Assembly: GCF_009709555.1 (NCBI RefSeq)
Contig: NZ_WJBG01000225.1
Span: forward strand, 62,001-126,000
Direction: 5' to 3'
DNA: 64,000 nucleotides
Origin: Streptomyces blattellae
GTDB lineage: Bacteria; Actinomycetota; Actinomycetes; Streptomycetales; Streptomycetaceae
Below the pieces are notes generated by a model. The model saw only the letters and a program-made list of their open reading frames with translations, was not told where the DNA came from and made no database searches. Made by a program: the position numbers and the translations under genes. Below, piece after piece: positions 43,212-52,601 of this stretch; the stretch's first letter is position 1; every line of letters begins with the position of its first letter.

Positions 43212-43934
43212 GTGCAGTTGCGTCTGCCCACGTCCATACCCGAGGTGCAGGAATGTCTGGCCGACGGGGCGGTGCCGATAGGCGGGGCGACGCTGGTGTG
43301 GGCCACGTGGCAGCGGGACGGCTTCCCCGAACTGGCCGTGTCGCTGCGCGAGCTGCCGGAGGCCAACGCGTACGGGCCCCAGGAGCTGGGCGCGGCCGTC
43401 ATGTTGCACCGGATCGACGACCGGGTGCCGGAGGTGCTGCACCGGGCCGCGTCCGGAATCGGGACGGGAGCGGTGCGCCGTGCGGCCACGGTCGGTGGCA
43501 ACCTGGTCGGCAGCACGCTGCGCTGTCTGCTCCCCGCGGCAGTCGTGCTGGAGGCGCGCGCGGTGGTGCTGGAACCGGAGGGGCTCTTCGAGACCGACCT
43601 CTCGGATCTGCTGGCCAAACGCCAGCTGCTGGTCGGCCTGCGCTGGCGTACACCGATCATCAGCGGCTACCGCAAGCTGGAGGAAGAGGCGGGCGGACCG
43701 CCCCCGTTCGTCGTCGCCTCCGCCGTGCACACCGACGACGGCGGAGGCAACCGGCTGCGCGTCGCCGTCCGCGACGGCTACGAGGTCCTCAGCGGCAGCG
43801 TCGCGTGTGCCGACGACAGCACGGACGTGCCCGATGCGCTGCGCAGCACCGACCTCGGCGCGCTGGACCCCACCGACTGGGAGACGGTCCGCCGGCACGT
43901 CACCGAACTGCTGTCCCGTCCGGTCGGCGGGTGA
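43212..43934 (+). CDS. FAD-binding protein, xanthine/CO dehydrogenase medium-subunit-like
   Basis: A 240-residue protein resembling the flavin subunit of molybdenum hydroxylases. PIGGATLVWATW is the first FAD loop, and GIGTGAVRRAATVGGNLVGS is the GNL(x)G loop that contacts the flavin. The usual C-terminal domain is short. GTG 43212 is chosen because the conserved start QLRLPTS follows. The molybdopterin and iron-sulfur subunits are not nearby, so it is an orphan. Such solitary flavoproteins also occur in secondary-metabolite loci. Substrate unknown. Confidence 0.72.
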   Translation: MQLRLPTSIPEVQECLADGAVPIGGATLVWATWQRDGFPELAVSLRELPEANAYGPQELGAAVMLHRIDDRVPEVLHRAASGIGTGAVRRAATVGGNLVGSTLRCLLPAAVVLEARAVVLEPEGLFETDLSDLLAKRQLLVGLRWRTPIISGYRKLEEEAGGPPPFVVASAVHTDDGGGNRLRVAVRDGYEVLSGSVACADDSTDVPDALRSTDLGALDPTDWETVRRHVTELLSRPVGG

Positions 43935-46900
43935 TCAGGCCCCGCTCTCCGGGTCGCAGCACCCTTCGCGCCGCATATGGCGACTGACCTCCAGCCAGTC
44001 CTGGGCAGCGGACGCCCGGTACGGCTGCGCGGAGTCGAAGGCCTCGACCAGGTCCGCCTGCTCGAAGAGGACGCCGCCGCGCAGGACACCGACCGTGCGG
44101 ACCAAGGTCGCGAAGTCGGTGAACGGGTCGCCGTCGACCAGGGTGAGGTCGGCGAGCTTGCCCTCCTCCACCGTGCCCAGGTCGGCGTCGGCGCCGAAGA
44201 CCCGTGCGGGCAGCAGGGTTGCGGTACGCAGCGCCTCGGCCGGTGACAGGCCGGCGCGGTGCAGCGCGCGCAGGGCCAGGTGCAGATGCAGCCCGACCGG
44301 GACGAGCGGCTGGTCCGTGCCCAGCGCGACCAGACCGCCGCCCGCCAGGATGCGCCGGTAGACGTCCATCTCCCTGGACAGCGTCGTCAGTTGGGCGTCG
44401 GTGGGCGGCAGCCCGGCCTGCTGCCGTACCAGCGCGATGTCCCACGGCGGCATCAGCGCGGTGACACGCGGGTCGTCCGCGAGCGCGGGGTCGGCGCCCA
44501 GCAGGGGCGCTGCCGTGAACGGGGTGGCCACGAGATGGAAGCCGGCCCGGGTGTAGATCTCCACCACGTCCTGGTAGGAACGCCCTGTGGCGGAGGTCGC
44601 GTGCCCGAACTCCAGCCGCTGGGTGGCCTGCAGATGGGTCGTCAGGTCCTGGCCCAGCTGCACCCCCGGAGTGCACAGATGGCTGCCGCTGCGCACCCCG
44701 AGCCGCTCGTGCCCGAAGTCGGCGGCCTCCTTCATCACCCACCCCGGCGCCCGTACGTACGTCTTCACGAAGTCCCAGTCCAGCGCGGCCCCCCGCGCCA
44801 GCGAACGGCGCAGGCCCGCAGGGGTGCGGTGCGCCCTGCCCATGCTGTAGGCGACGCGCGCCCCGTCCAGGAGTTCGCCGGTGGCCAGCAGCCGGGGTCC
44901 GGTGAGGGCGCCGGCGGCGACCGCCTCCCGGACGCGGGCCTGCTCGTAGGCGAATCCGCCCAGCGAGACGGCCGTCGTGATGCCGTAGGCGACTTGGAGG
45001 GCGGTCTGGCGGCCACCGTAAGTCGACTGCCAGGGGTGGGTGTGCGCGTCCCACAGGCCCGGGATCACGGTGCGGTCGCTCGCGTCGACACGGCGTGCGG
45101 CCGGGCGGCCGGCGCGGTGCGGTGAGACCTCCGCGATACGGCCGTCGCGGACCACGACATCGATGTCCTCCCGGACCTCCGCGCCGGTGCCGTCCCAGAG
45201 GCGGCCCGCGTGCACGACCGTGTCGGCCGGGCGCGGTCGGCGGTAGTCCAGCGGGACGCGGACGGTACGGGCGTTGCCGGTGCCGATGTCGATCAGGCGC
45301 AGGGTGCCCGCGGAGAGATAGAGAAGCGTGCGGGCGTCGGCGGACCAGGAGGGGTGGTCGGCGGGTTCTGTGGTGAGTCGGCGGGGCTCGCCGTCGGGGG
45401 TGCCGTCGGGCCGGACCGGCAGCAGCCACAGCGCCGACTCGGCGACCACGGCCATCCAGCGGCCGTCCGGGGACCAGACCGGCCCGGAGTCGTAGCGGTC
45501 GGAGAGCGAGGTGTGCGGGGCGAGCGCGTGCAGGACGGCGGTCCCGGTCGTGGTGTCGGCGACCCGGATGAGGTTGTAGCCCTCGCGGAACCGCTGGCCC
45601 AGCCGGTTGCGGTCGCACAGCGCCACATACCGGCCGTCGGGCGAGAAGCTGGGACGGCCGGGCAGCCCGCCCGCGCCGAGGGGTGCGGTGAGGACCCGTT
45701 CGGCGCCGTCGGGCAGGTCGCGCACCACGAGGTTGCCGGACATGTCCAGGCAGGCCAGCCGCCTCCCGTCCGGCGAGAGCGCCGGGAAGACCCGGCCGCC
45801 CCCGGCGAGCACGGTCTCCTCGCCGGAGCCGAGATCGTGGCGCCGCACGGCGAGCAGGCCGTCGCAGTCGTCGGCGTACACCAGCGCCGTGCCGTCCGGG
45901 GTCCAGGTAGGCGCCAGCACATAGCGGGTGGCGGGGACTTGGAGGACCTTGCGCGGTGCGTGGCCGCCCGTGGTGCCGGCGGTCCACAGCGCGTTGAGTG
46001 CGGCGAAGGCGATGGAACGGCCGTCCGGGGAGAGGGCGGGCAGATGCAGCGCGCGGACGGGACGGGTGCCGGTGCCGGTGAAGTCGTACGACTTTCCGCG
46101 GTAGCGGGGCCGGTCCACGGGCAGCGTGGCCGTGAACGGGATCTCCTCGCCGTCGCCCGGGGCGGCCGGGTCGATCAGGCGGAAGTGACCGTCGACGTTC
46201 AGCAGCAGCCGCTCGTCGTCCGTCCAGCGGGGTGGCGCCGGGAGGATGTCGTCCCCGACGGCGACCGGTTCGCCGTCGACGACCAGGGTGCAGGAGGCCG
46301 CGGGCGAGGCCGTGGTGCGCAGATAGGCCAGGCGTCCGGTGGGCGAGACGGCGGGGGTCATCAGTTGGGCGCCGGAGTCGTCGGTGTGCTCGGTGGCGAC
46401 CGGGCCCGAGCCGTCGGCGGCCACCGATGCGACGGTGGCCGCGCGGAGGGTGCCCGTCTCGGTGACGGCCCCGCGGACGAACAGCACCCGCTCGCCGTCG
46501 GGCGACCAGGTGGGGTCGAAGTCCTCCCAGCGGGCGTCCTGTCCGGGGTCCTGCCGGCCGGGGCGGCCCGTGAGCCGGGTCAGCGCGCCCGTGCGCACGT
46601 CCACCACCCAGATGCGGTACGGGGCGCCGCTCACGGTGTCGCCGCCGCGCTCGGAGGCGAACGCGATCCGGGTGCCGTCCGGTGACCAGGCCGGACCCCG
46701 GTCGTCCCACGGCCCGTCGGTGAGCTGCCGCAGCCCGGTCCCGTCCGGCCGCAGCGTCCAGAGGTGGAAGCCTCCGCCTCGATACGCGCACACGACGAGC
46801 CGGGTGCCGTCGGGCGAGTACTGCGGGCGCGTGGGTTCGAGGCCCGGCGGCGTGAGTGCGAGGGCGGTGCCGCCGCCCCGGGGGACGGACCAGAGGACGT

Positions 46901-47138
46901 TCTGGACCTCGGCGATCAGCCGGTCACCGGCGGGGGCGAGGGTCGCGGAGCCGCCGGTGGCCGCGGTGAACGAGAGGGTGGTCGCACCGGATGCGGCGGT
47001 CGCGGCGGGCGGGGTGACGGTGGCCAGCGCCGTGGCGGTGGCGGTGGCGGTGGCGGTGGCGGTGGCGGTGGCTTGAAGGAATCTACGGCGGGAGAGGGGG
47101 TCGGAATGGAGGTTGTCCGAGGTGCCTTCGGTGTCCAA
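43935..47138 (-). CDS. Tat-exported amidohydrolase with N-terminal TolB-like beta-propeller
   Basis: A 1067-residue secreted enzyme. A twin-arginine signal (SRRRFLQ, residues 16-22) is followed by a hydrophobic region made of Thr-Ala repeats. Residues about 60-640 are a WD40/PD40-type propeller (many copies of WSPDGTRIAFAS-like blades). Residues from about 650 on form an amidohydrolase with the HxH metal motif DAHTHPW and later metal-site regions such as GTDQPLVPVG. Propeller-amidohydrolases of this kind cleave cyclic amides or prolyl-type substrates, but no substrate can be named. ATG 47138 is the first start upstream of the signal. The last base abuts the stop of the convergent FAD gene. 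Confidence 0.85.
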   Translation of the reverse strand: MDTEGTSDNLHSDPLSRRRFLQATATATATATATATALATVTPPAATAASGATTLSFTAATGGSATLAPAGDRLIAEVQNVLWSVPRGGGTALALTPPGLEPTRPQYSPDGTRLVVCAYRGGGFHLWTLRPDGTGLRQLTDGPWDDRGPAWSPDGTRIAFASERGGDTVSGAPYRIWVVDVRTGALTRLTGRPGRQDPGQDARWEDFDPTWSPDGERVLFVRGAVTETGTLRAATVASVAADGSGPVATEHTDDSGAQLMTPAVSPTGRLAYLRTTASPAASCTLVVDGEPVAVGDDILPAPPRWTDDERLLLNVDGHFRLIDPAAPGDGEEIPFTATLPVDRPRYRGKSYDFTGTGTRPVRALHLPALSPDGRSIAFAALNALWTAGTTGGHAPRKVLQVPATRYVLAPTWTPDGTALVYADDCDGLLAVRRHDLGSGEETVLAGGGRVFPALSPDGRRLACLDMSGNLVVRDLPDGAERVLTAPLGAGGLPGRPSFSPDGRYVALCDRNRLGQRFREGYNLIRVADTTTGTAVLHALAPHTSLSDRYDSGPVWSPDGRWMAVVAESALWLLPVRPDGTPDGEPRRLTTEPADHPSWSADARTLLYLSAGTLRLIDIGTGNARTVRVPLDYRRPRPADTVVHAGRLWDGTGAEVREDIDVVVRDGRIAEVSPHRAGRPAARRVDASDRTVIPGLWDAHTHPWQSTYGGRQTALQVAYGITTAVSLGGFAYEQARVREAVAAGALTGPRLLATGELLDGARVAYSMGRAHRTPAGLRRSLARGAALDWDFVKTYVRAPGWVMKEAADFGHERLGVRSGSHLCTPGVQLGQDLTTHLQATQRLEFGHATSATGRSYQDVVEIYTRAGFHLVATPFTAAPLLGADPALADDPRVTALMPPWDIALVRQQAGLPPTDAQLTTLSREMDVYRRILAGGGLVALGTDQPLVPVGLHLHLALRALHRAGLSPAEALRTATLLPARVFGADADLGTVEEGKLADLTLVDGDPFTDFATLVRTVGVLRGGVLFEQADLVEAFDSAQPYRASAAQDWLEVSRHMRREGCCDPESGA
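47032..47072. repeat. Hexanucleotide tandem repeat (GTGGCG) inside the Tat signal sequence
   Basis: Six exact GTGGCG units and a seventh partial unit lie on the plus strand. Read on the minus strand they encode the Thr-Ala run of the signal peptide hydrophobic core. Because the unit is six bases, slippage would change the signal length by two residues without breaking the frame. Confidence 0.85.
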
Positions 47139-47328
47139 AAGAGCTCCCAGTACACGGAGTTGGTGTGCCGGACAGGAGAGACCACTGAGGGCAACGTACG
47201 GGGCGGAACCGGATTACGGACCATGGCCCGGCGTTTCTCAGCCGATCTTGCCCCGTGTGCACGTCCGGTACGCAACGGACGCCGAACGGAGGCGCTCAGG
47301 AGCCGGCCGCTGCCCTAACCTGTGGCGG

Positions 47329-48824
47329 GTGAACGCACCAGGGGACATGGTCGACGGACGCTTCGAACTGCTCGGGCGGCTCGGCAGGGGGGGATGGGCA
47401 CGGTATGGCGGGCCCGGGACACCGTGCTGCACCGCGAGGTCGCCCTGAAGGCCGTACGCCCGGACGCCGCGGACTCTCCCGTCATACGCGAGCGGGTCAT
47501 GCGCGAGGCGCGGGCACTGGCGCGGCTCAGCAGCCCGCATGTGGTGACGGTCCATCAGATCATCGAGGCGGACCCCCACCCGTGGATCGTGATGGAGCTG
47601 GTGCCGGGCATTTCGCTCCAACAGCGGCTGGCCGAGGGGCCGTTGAGCCCGGTGGAGACGGCACGTATCGGCCGTCAGGTGCTCTCCGGACTGCGTACGG
47701 CGCACGCGGCAGGCATCCGGCACCGGGACGTCAAACCAGCGAACATCCTGCTCGGCCCCGACGGCACCGCCGTACTCACCGACTTCGGAATCGCCGCCAT
47801 CCAGGGCACGACCGCGCTGACGGCCACGGGCGAATTCGTCGGCTCACCCGAGTACATCGCTCCCGAGTGCCTCCGCGGACGCGACGACGACCCGGCGTCC
47901 GACCTGTGGTCCCTGGGGGTGGTGCTGTACGTGTGCGTGGAGGGCGTGAGTCCACTGCGCCGCGCGAGCACGCTCGCCACGCTGGCCGCCGTGCTGGAGG
48001 ATCCGGTGCCCCCGCCCGTGCGCTCCGGCCCGCTCGCCCCCGTGCTCCAGGCTCTCCTGGTACGCGACCCGGCGGCCCGTCCTCGCGCCGAGCAGCTGGA
48101 CGCGATGCTGGCGCAGGCCGAGTCCGACGCCGCACCGCACTGGCAGCCGACGCTCACGGCCGCACCGGCGCCTAGACCCAGTCCGACTCCGCCTCTCGCG
48201 GTGACGCCCACCGTGCAGGACACCGCGCGCCCCGGTCCGGCGGGAGGCCGTCGTACGCCGGTCCTCGTCGCGGTGACCACCGTCGTGGCCGTCGGTACGG
48301 CCGTGGCCCTCACCGTCGCCCTGCTCGGCTCCGGCGACGAGAAGAACGTCGGTACGGACGGCAGCACCGGCACGAGCGAGTCCTCCACTTCGGACGTCCC
48401 CACCGCTCCCCCGAGCCCTGCTCCGACCCCTACACGGACCCCGTCCTCCGAGCCGCCCCAGCCCACGTCGCCCTCCCCAACGGCCATGAACGGCCGCTGG
48501 ATCGCCCAACTCCACTCCGAACCGGTCTCCTCAGGCAGGATGGCCCGCAATCAACGCCTCGCCCAGATCCGCGCGTCAGTGCCCGAGGCCCGCTACCTCC
48601 GCAGTGACGACTACGCCTCGCTCCGCCAGGGCTACTGGGTGATCTACGCCCCGGGCCCGTTCACCGACGGCCGCGCGGCGCTGTCCTTCTGCGCCGAGCG
48701 CGGGCGTACGACAGCGAACGCCTGCATAGGCCGCTACCTGAGTACGGACCCGGCCGACATGGACTTCCTGTGCCGACCGCCGGCCGAGAGCCCCACGGGC
48801 CGCTGCACCCGTCCCACCCCCTGA
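47329..48824 (+). CDS. Membrane Ser/Thr protein kinase with a one-base frameshift in the glycine loop
   Basis: GTG 47329 opens VNAPGDMVDGRFELLGRLGRG in one frame. The rest, MGTVWRARDTVLHREVALKA onward, is in another. The break is at a run of seven G (47387-47393), where eight would give GRLGRGGMGTVW, so one base is missing or miscalled. Downstream everything is intact: ATP lysine in VALKA, HRDVKPANILL, DFGIAA, SPEYIAPE, one membrane helix (VLVAVTTVVAVGTAVALTVA) and an extracellular Thr/Pro linker with a small Cys-containing domain. GTG 47322 in the downstream frame would give an open frame but replaces the true glycine loop with Arg-rich sequence. Confidence 0.75.
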
Positions 48825-48861
48825 CCGGCGACTGGTGACCGGGCAGCGTACCGCCCCTCGC

Positions 48862-48940
48862 TCAGGCACACCTGTTGGCGTGCCTGATGTCGAGGACGAA
48901 GCGCTCCGGGGAGTGCAGCTCGGCGGTTTTGGTGACACCC
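48862..48940 (-). pseudogene. Possible C-terminal remnant of an AMIN-like domain protein
   Basis: GVTKTAELHSPERFVLDIRH followed by ANRCA and TGA 48862 resembles the last strands of AMIN-like domains in secreted actinobacterial proteins. Nothing upstream continues the match. It is a short, weakly supported fragment between the kinase and sortase genes. Confidence 0.3.
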
Positions 48941-48998
48941 GAGCAGGACCGAGGGTTGTACCGCTCCCCGCGCCCGACCGGTGGTCAGAGCACGGGCG

Positions 48999-49706
48999 TC
49001 ACTGCACCGGCTGTGTGGACGTCAGCACGCCGATCTTGTCGAGGCGGTGCTCGGGGTTTCCCCTGTCGTCGCGCCAGAAGTTCCCTGCCGCGTTGTCCTC
49101 GGGTGTCATGCAGGTGGAGATGGTGATCATGGCCTGCGTGGGGCGCTCTCCGGGGTCGCCCGGCACGGCTGCCCGCTGCTCGGCGAGGGAGCGTGCGGAG
49201 CGGAAGGAGGTTTCTCGCGTGTCGGTGATCTCGTACTCGTAACGCGTGCCCGCCGATATGACGACGACCCGCTCCCCTTCGTCAAGATCCGGAAGGAGAC
49301 GCAGTGGGCCGCCGGCGGAGAGACGGTGGGCCGTGACGAGGTAGTTGCCGACCCCACCGGGGCCGACACCGCCCTGCTCGCCGTACGGGCTGGCGCCGAA
49401 GCCGCGGTTCTGGATCCGGGTGCCGGGCCAGTCGTCCGTCGTGCCCTCGTACGGGACGACGCGCAGGTCCTCAAGGCCGATCGCCTCGATGGTCAGCCAC
49501 GCGTCCTGACGCTGGGTGCCGGTCCTGGGGGCGGCGGGCGGGTCCGAAGGGGACGGGGACGGAGGCCGGGCCGAGTCCGTGGCGGGGGACGTCGTCTCCT
49601 TGGCCCGGGTGGGCTCGCCGGTCGTGTCCCCGCCGCCGGAGCAGCCGAGGATCACGGCGATGCCAACGCCGACCAGGAATGCGGGACGAGCTCGGGAACG
49701 GGCCAT
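48999..49706 (-). CDS. Class E sortase-like lipoprotein
   Basis: A 235-residue sortase. The N-terminus (MARSRARPAFLVGVGIAVIL) ends in LGC with Cys22, a lipobox, instead of the usual uncleaved membrane helix. A Ser/Pro/Thr linker follows, then the catalytic barrel with the His in YLVTAHRLSAGGPL, Cys199 in TISTCMTPE and an Arg in EHRLDKIG. The His-Cys-Arg triad is complete. ATG 49706 has only a weak ribosome-binding site, and the open frame extends far upstream. No substrate gene is adjacent. Confidence 0.82.
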   Translation of the reverse strand: MARSRARPAFLVGVGIAVILGCSGGGDTTGEPTRAKETTSPATDSARPPSPSPSDPPAAPRTGTQRQDAWLTIEAIGLEDLRVVPYEGTTDDWPGTRIQNRGFGASPYGEQGGVGPGGVGNYLVTAHRLSAGGPLRLLPDLDEGERVVVISAGTRYEYEITDTRETSFRSARSLAEQRAAVPGDPGERPTQAMITISTCMTPEDNAAGNFWRDDRGNPEHRLDKIGVLTSTQPVQ

Positions 49707-49753
49707 GACACCGGGGAAACGAACAGCACCGGGCAGTGGTTCCCGCCGCGCGC

Positions 49754-50194
49754 TCAGACCCGCAAAGTCGCCCACACCGCGTTGCCACCGGTGAGCCTGG
49801 ACCGATCGACTCCCCAGCTCTCGGCCAGCTGATCCACGAGGAACAGTCCGCGGCCCCCCTCGTCGTCGGGACCGGCCACACACGGGGGCAGCGCATGGCA
49901 GGCGTGGTTGCGGTCGTGCACCTCGACCCGGAGGCACCCGTCCTCGACGAGTCCGACGCCGCACAGGAACCGTGTGCTGAGGGTGTGCCGCACGGCATTG
50001 GTCGCCAGTTCGGACAGGAGCAGGACGGCGTCCGCGCACAGCTCCCCCGGCAGCTCCCACTCGGCCAGCCGGTCGCTCATCGAGCGGCGGGCCGCTCCGA
50101 CGCTGGAACGGTGCGCCGGGAGTTCGAGCCAGTGGGTCCGGTCCGGGCTGACGGCGTCTAAGGACTGGGGGGAAGAGGTCGTGTGGGGGGACAC
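49754..50194 (-). CDS. ATP-binding protein, anti-sigma factor-like (AbaA/WhiJ-set type)
   Basis: A 146-residue GHKL ATPase with N-box LLLSELATNAVRHTL and the lid EGGRGLFLVDQLAESWG, then NAVWATLRV at the end. GTG 50194 follows GGAAGG by 7 bases. It is divergent from the Scr1-type regulator and DUF397 gene. The three-gene set (HATPase, helix-turn-helix with DUF5753, DUF397) recurs many times in Streptomyces genomes, including whiJ and abaA loci that affect development. It probably sequesters a partner protein rather than acting as a sensor kinase. Confidence 0.85.
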   Translation of the reverse strand: MSPHTTSSPQSLDAVSPDRTHWLELPAHRSSVGAARRSMSDRLAEWELPGELCADAVLLLSELATNAVRHTLSTRFLCGVGLVEDGCLRVEVHDRNHACHALPPCVAGPDDEGGRGLFLVDQLAESWGVDRSRLTGGNAVWATLRV

Positions 50195-50521
50195 GGGTTC
50201 GCCTTCCGTGGGGGGCGGGCGCCGCGAGGAGCGGGGAAGGTGAGCGAGCGGGCTGCCCGGGAGGGGGTGTTCCGAGCGGACCGGCGTCGTGGGCGGGGCG
50301 TGTGCCGACTCTGGTGCGCGTGCCAACTCCCATGAGGGCATGGGAGATCGGTGATGAGACGACTCGCGGGTGGCGGGACGCTTCACACGAGTAACTATGC
50401 TCGCACCCTAGTTCAAGCTGCAACCGACTCCCTGATATTTTCAGCAAGCCGGTATCGGTCTGGCCGCATCATCAAGTCGCTGTCAGACTCGCACTGGTGA
50501 CTGTCCCTCAGGAGGTAGGGC

Positions 50522-51400
50522 GTGAGCGAAGGTCGTTCGGGCGCGAGCACCGCTTCTGGTGCCCCCACCGTTCTCCGCATGATCCTCGGCCGACGGCTGC
50601 AAGAGCGCCGGCGGGAGGCGGGCGCGTCGCTGGAGGACTCGGCGAAGGCCCTGCGCGTGACACCGCTGACCATCCGCAGGCTGGAGAAGGCCGAGGTCGC
50701 GCTCAAGCCCCTCTATGTGGAGAAGCTGCTTGAGACCTACGGGGCCGACCGGCAGGAGATCGACGAGTTCGTCGCCCTCGCCGAGCGGGCCAACGAGCCC
50801 GGCTGGTGGCACGCGTACCGAGATGTGCTGCCCAACTGGTTCAGCGCCTACGTCAGTCTGGAGACCGGCGCCAAGACCCTGCGCACCTACGAGCCGCACT
50901 ACGTCACGGGGCTGCTCCAGACCGACAGGTACGCGCGCGAAGTGCTGAACGGGGGTTTCCCGGGCTCCGGTGACGAGGACCTGCGGCGCAGAGTGGACCT
51001 GCGGTTACGTCGCCAGAGCCTGCTGGAGAGACCCGACGCACCCACGCTGTGGGTGGTGATGGAGGAAGCCGTACTGCACCGGGTGGTCGGCGGCCCCGAG
51101 GTCATGCGGGAGCAGATCGACCGGCTCCTGGAGGTCTCGGAACTGGAGCACGTCAGCGTCGATGTCGTGCCCTTCACCGCCGGCGCCCATGTCGGGGTGT
51201 GCGCCCCGTACACGTATTTCCGGTTCGAGGAGCCGGAACTGCCCGACATCGTCTACACGGAGATCCTGTCCGGTGCCATGTACCTGGACCAGCGCTCCGA
51301 TGTCGCGGCCCATCTGGAGGCGCACAACCGCATGTCCCTGCTGACGTCCGACGCGGACAGCAGGGCGCTCCTGAACCGCATGCGCAAGGAGTATGCATGA
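50522..51400 (+). CDS. Scr1/WhiJ-type helix-turn-helix regulator with DUF5753
   Basis: A 292-residue regulator. An XRE helix-turn-helix at about residues 20-75 (ILGRRLQERRREAGASLEDS, LRVTPLTIRRLEKAEVAL) is joined to a DUF5753 domain (WHAYRDVLPNWFSAYVSLE, LRTYEPHYVTGLLQTDRYAR, SVDVVPFTAGAHVG). GTG 50522 follows AGGAGGT. Its last codons overlap the DUF397 start (ATGA), so they are co-translated. WhiJ works together with its small DUF397 partner, which relieves its repression. Confidence 0.9.
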   Translation: MSEGRSGASTASGAPTVLRMILGRRLQERRREAGASLEDSAKALRVTPLTIRRLEKAEVALKPLYVEKLLETYGADRQEIDEFVALAERANEPGWWHAYRDVLPNWFSAYVSLETGAKTLRTYEPHYVTGLLQTDRYAREVLNGGFPGSGDEDLRRRVDLRLRRQSLLERPDAPTLWVVMEEAVLHRVVGGPEVMREQIDRLLEVSELEHVSVDVVPFTAGAHVGVCAPYTYFRFEEPELPDIVYTEILSGAMYLDQRSDVAAHLEAHNRMSLLTSDADSRALLNRMRKEYA

Positions 51401-51648
51401 CCACCATCGACGGTCACGTCTACAACGGGATGCCGGCCTCGGACCTCGGCGAGCAGGGCTGGGAGTCTCCGTGGAGCGGCCCCAACGGCGGCCAGTGCGT
51501 GCAGACGAAGCAGCTCGCCGACGGCCGCGTGGCCCTGCGGCAGTCGACCGATCCCGCCGGCCCCGCGCTGATCTACACCCCGGCCGAGATCGCCGCGTTC
51601 GTCGCCGGAGTCAAGCGCGGCCTCGCCGACCATCTGGCCGCCGGCTGA
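51397..51648 (+). CDS. DUF397 domain small protein
   Basis: An 83-residue DUF397 protein. The core reads ESPWSGPNGGQCVQTKQLAD and VALRQSTDPAGPALIYTPAE, ending with the helix IAAFVAGVKRGLADHLA. Such proteins are encoded immediately after Scr1/WhiJ-type regulators and bind them, in a manner compared with antitoxins. ATG 51397 overlaps the regulator stop by four bases, which fixes the start. Confidence 0.92.
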   Translation: MTTIDGHVYNGMPASDLGEQGWESPWSGPNGGQCVQTKQLADGRVALRQSTDPAGPALIYTPAEIAAFVAGVKRGLADHLAAG

Positions 51649-51733
51649 ACCCTCTCACCAGCGGGAAGGACCCGAGCCGGCCCCGGCCACGACCTGCCCG
51701 ACACCCCCCACGCACCACACCGAAAGGGACAGG

Positions 51734-52540
51734 ATGACCAACCCCCACGCCGCCCGGGACATCGACACCAGCAGGCCGCACTCTGCCCGGATGTACGACT
51801 ACTACCTCGGCGGCAAGGACCACTTCGAGGTGGACAAGAAGGCGGCCGAGACCGTGGCGGCGGCCTACCCCGGCATCTTCGTCTGCGCCCGCGAGAACCG
51901 TGCCTTCATGCACCGCGCCACCCGCGTCCTCGCCCAGGAGCACGGCATCCGCCAGTGGCTGGACATCGGCACCGGCATCCCCACCGAGCCGAACCTGCAC
52001 CAGGTGGCCCAGTCCGCGGTCCCCGAGGCCCGCGTCGTCTATGCCGACAACGATCCCCTCGTCCTCAAGTACGCCGAGCGCCTGATGCGCAGCACGCCCC
52101 AGGGCCGCACCACGTACATCGAGGCCGACGTCAACAGCCCGGACGGGCTGCTGGACGCGCCCGAGCTGGCCGAGGTCCTCGATCTGAGCCAGCCCGTGGC
52201 CCTGTCGCTCAACGCCCTGATGCACTTCGTCACGGACGCCCAGGACCCGTACGGCATCGTGAACCGTCTGCTGGCCGCGCTCCCCTCGGGCAGCGCGCTG
52301 GCCCTGAGCCACTGCACCCCCGACTTCGACCCGGGCACCTGGCAGAAGGTCACCGACATCTACACGAACGCCGGCACGCCGGTGCGGTTCCGCTCCCAGC
52401 AGGACGTCGCCCGCTTCTTCGACGGGCTCGACCTGCTGAAGCCCGGCATCACCGTCGGCCACCGCTGGCGCCCGGACGACCAGCCCAGCGCCTCGGACGC
52501 CGAGGTCAGCCTGTGGACCGGCGTGGGCATCAAGCCGTGA
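51734..52540 (+). CDS. SAM-dependent methyltransferase (SCO-type Methyltransf_19/DUF574 family)
   Basis: A 268-residue protein with the family signature SARMYDYYLGGKDHFEVD near the N-terminus and the SAM-binding WLDIGTGIPTEPNLHQVAQ, followed by VVYADNDPLVL. These proteins are abundant in Streptomyces and often adjoin Scr1/DUF397 sets, as here; targets are unknown. ATG 51734 follows GAAAGGGACAGG. The 3' end meets the remnant of a galactonate dehydratase gene. Confidence 0.9.
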   Translation: MTNPHAARDIDTSRPHSARMYDYYLGGKDHFEVDKKAAETVAAAYPGIFVCARENRAFMHRATRVLAQEHGIRQWLDIGTGIPTEPNLHQVAQSAVPEARVVYADNDPLVLKYAERLMRSTPQGRTTYIEADVNSPDGLLDAPELAEVLDLSQPVALSLNALMHFVTDAQDPYGIVNRLLAALPSGSALALSHCTPDFDPGTWQKVTDIYTNAGTPVRFRSQQDVARFFDGLDLLKPGITVGHRWRPDDQPSASDAEVSLWTGVGIKP

Positions 52541-52601
52541 CCGTCAGCCCGCGGCGGCGGATTCCGTAGCCGGCTCCGCCGCTCGGGCAGCCTTCTGGCG
52601 C

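Noticed and set aside
47032..47072. CRISPR or regulatory repeat array
   Set aside because: The units are contiguous hexamers inside a coding signal sequence, with no spacers.
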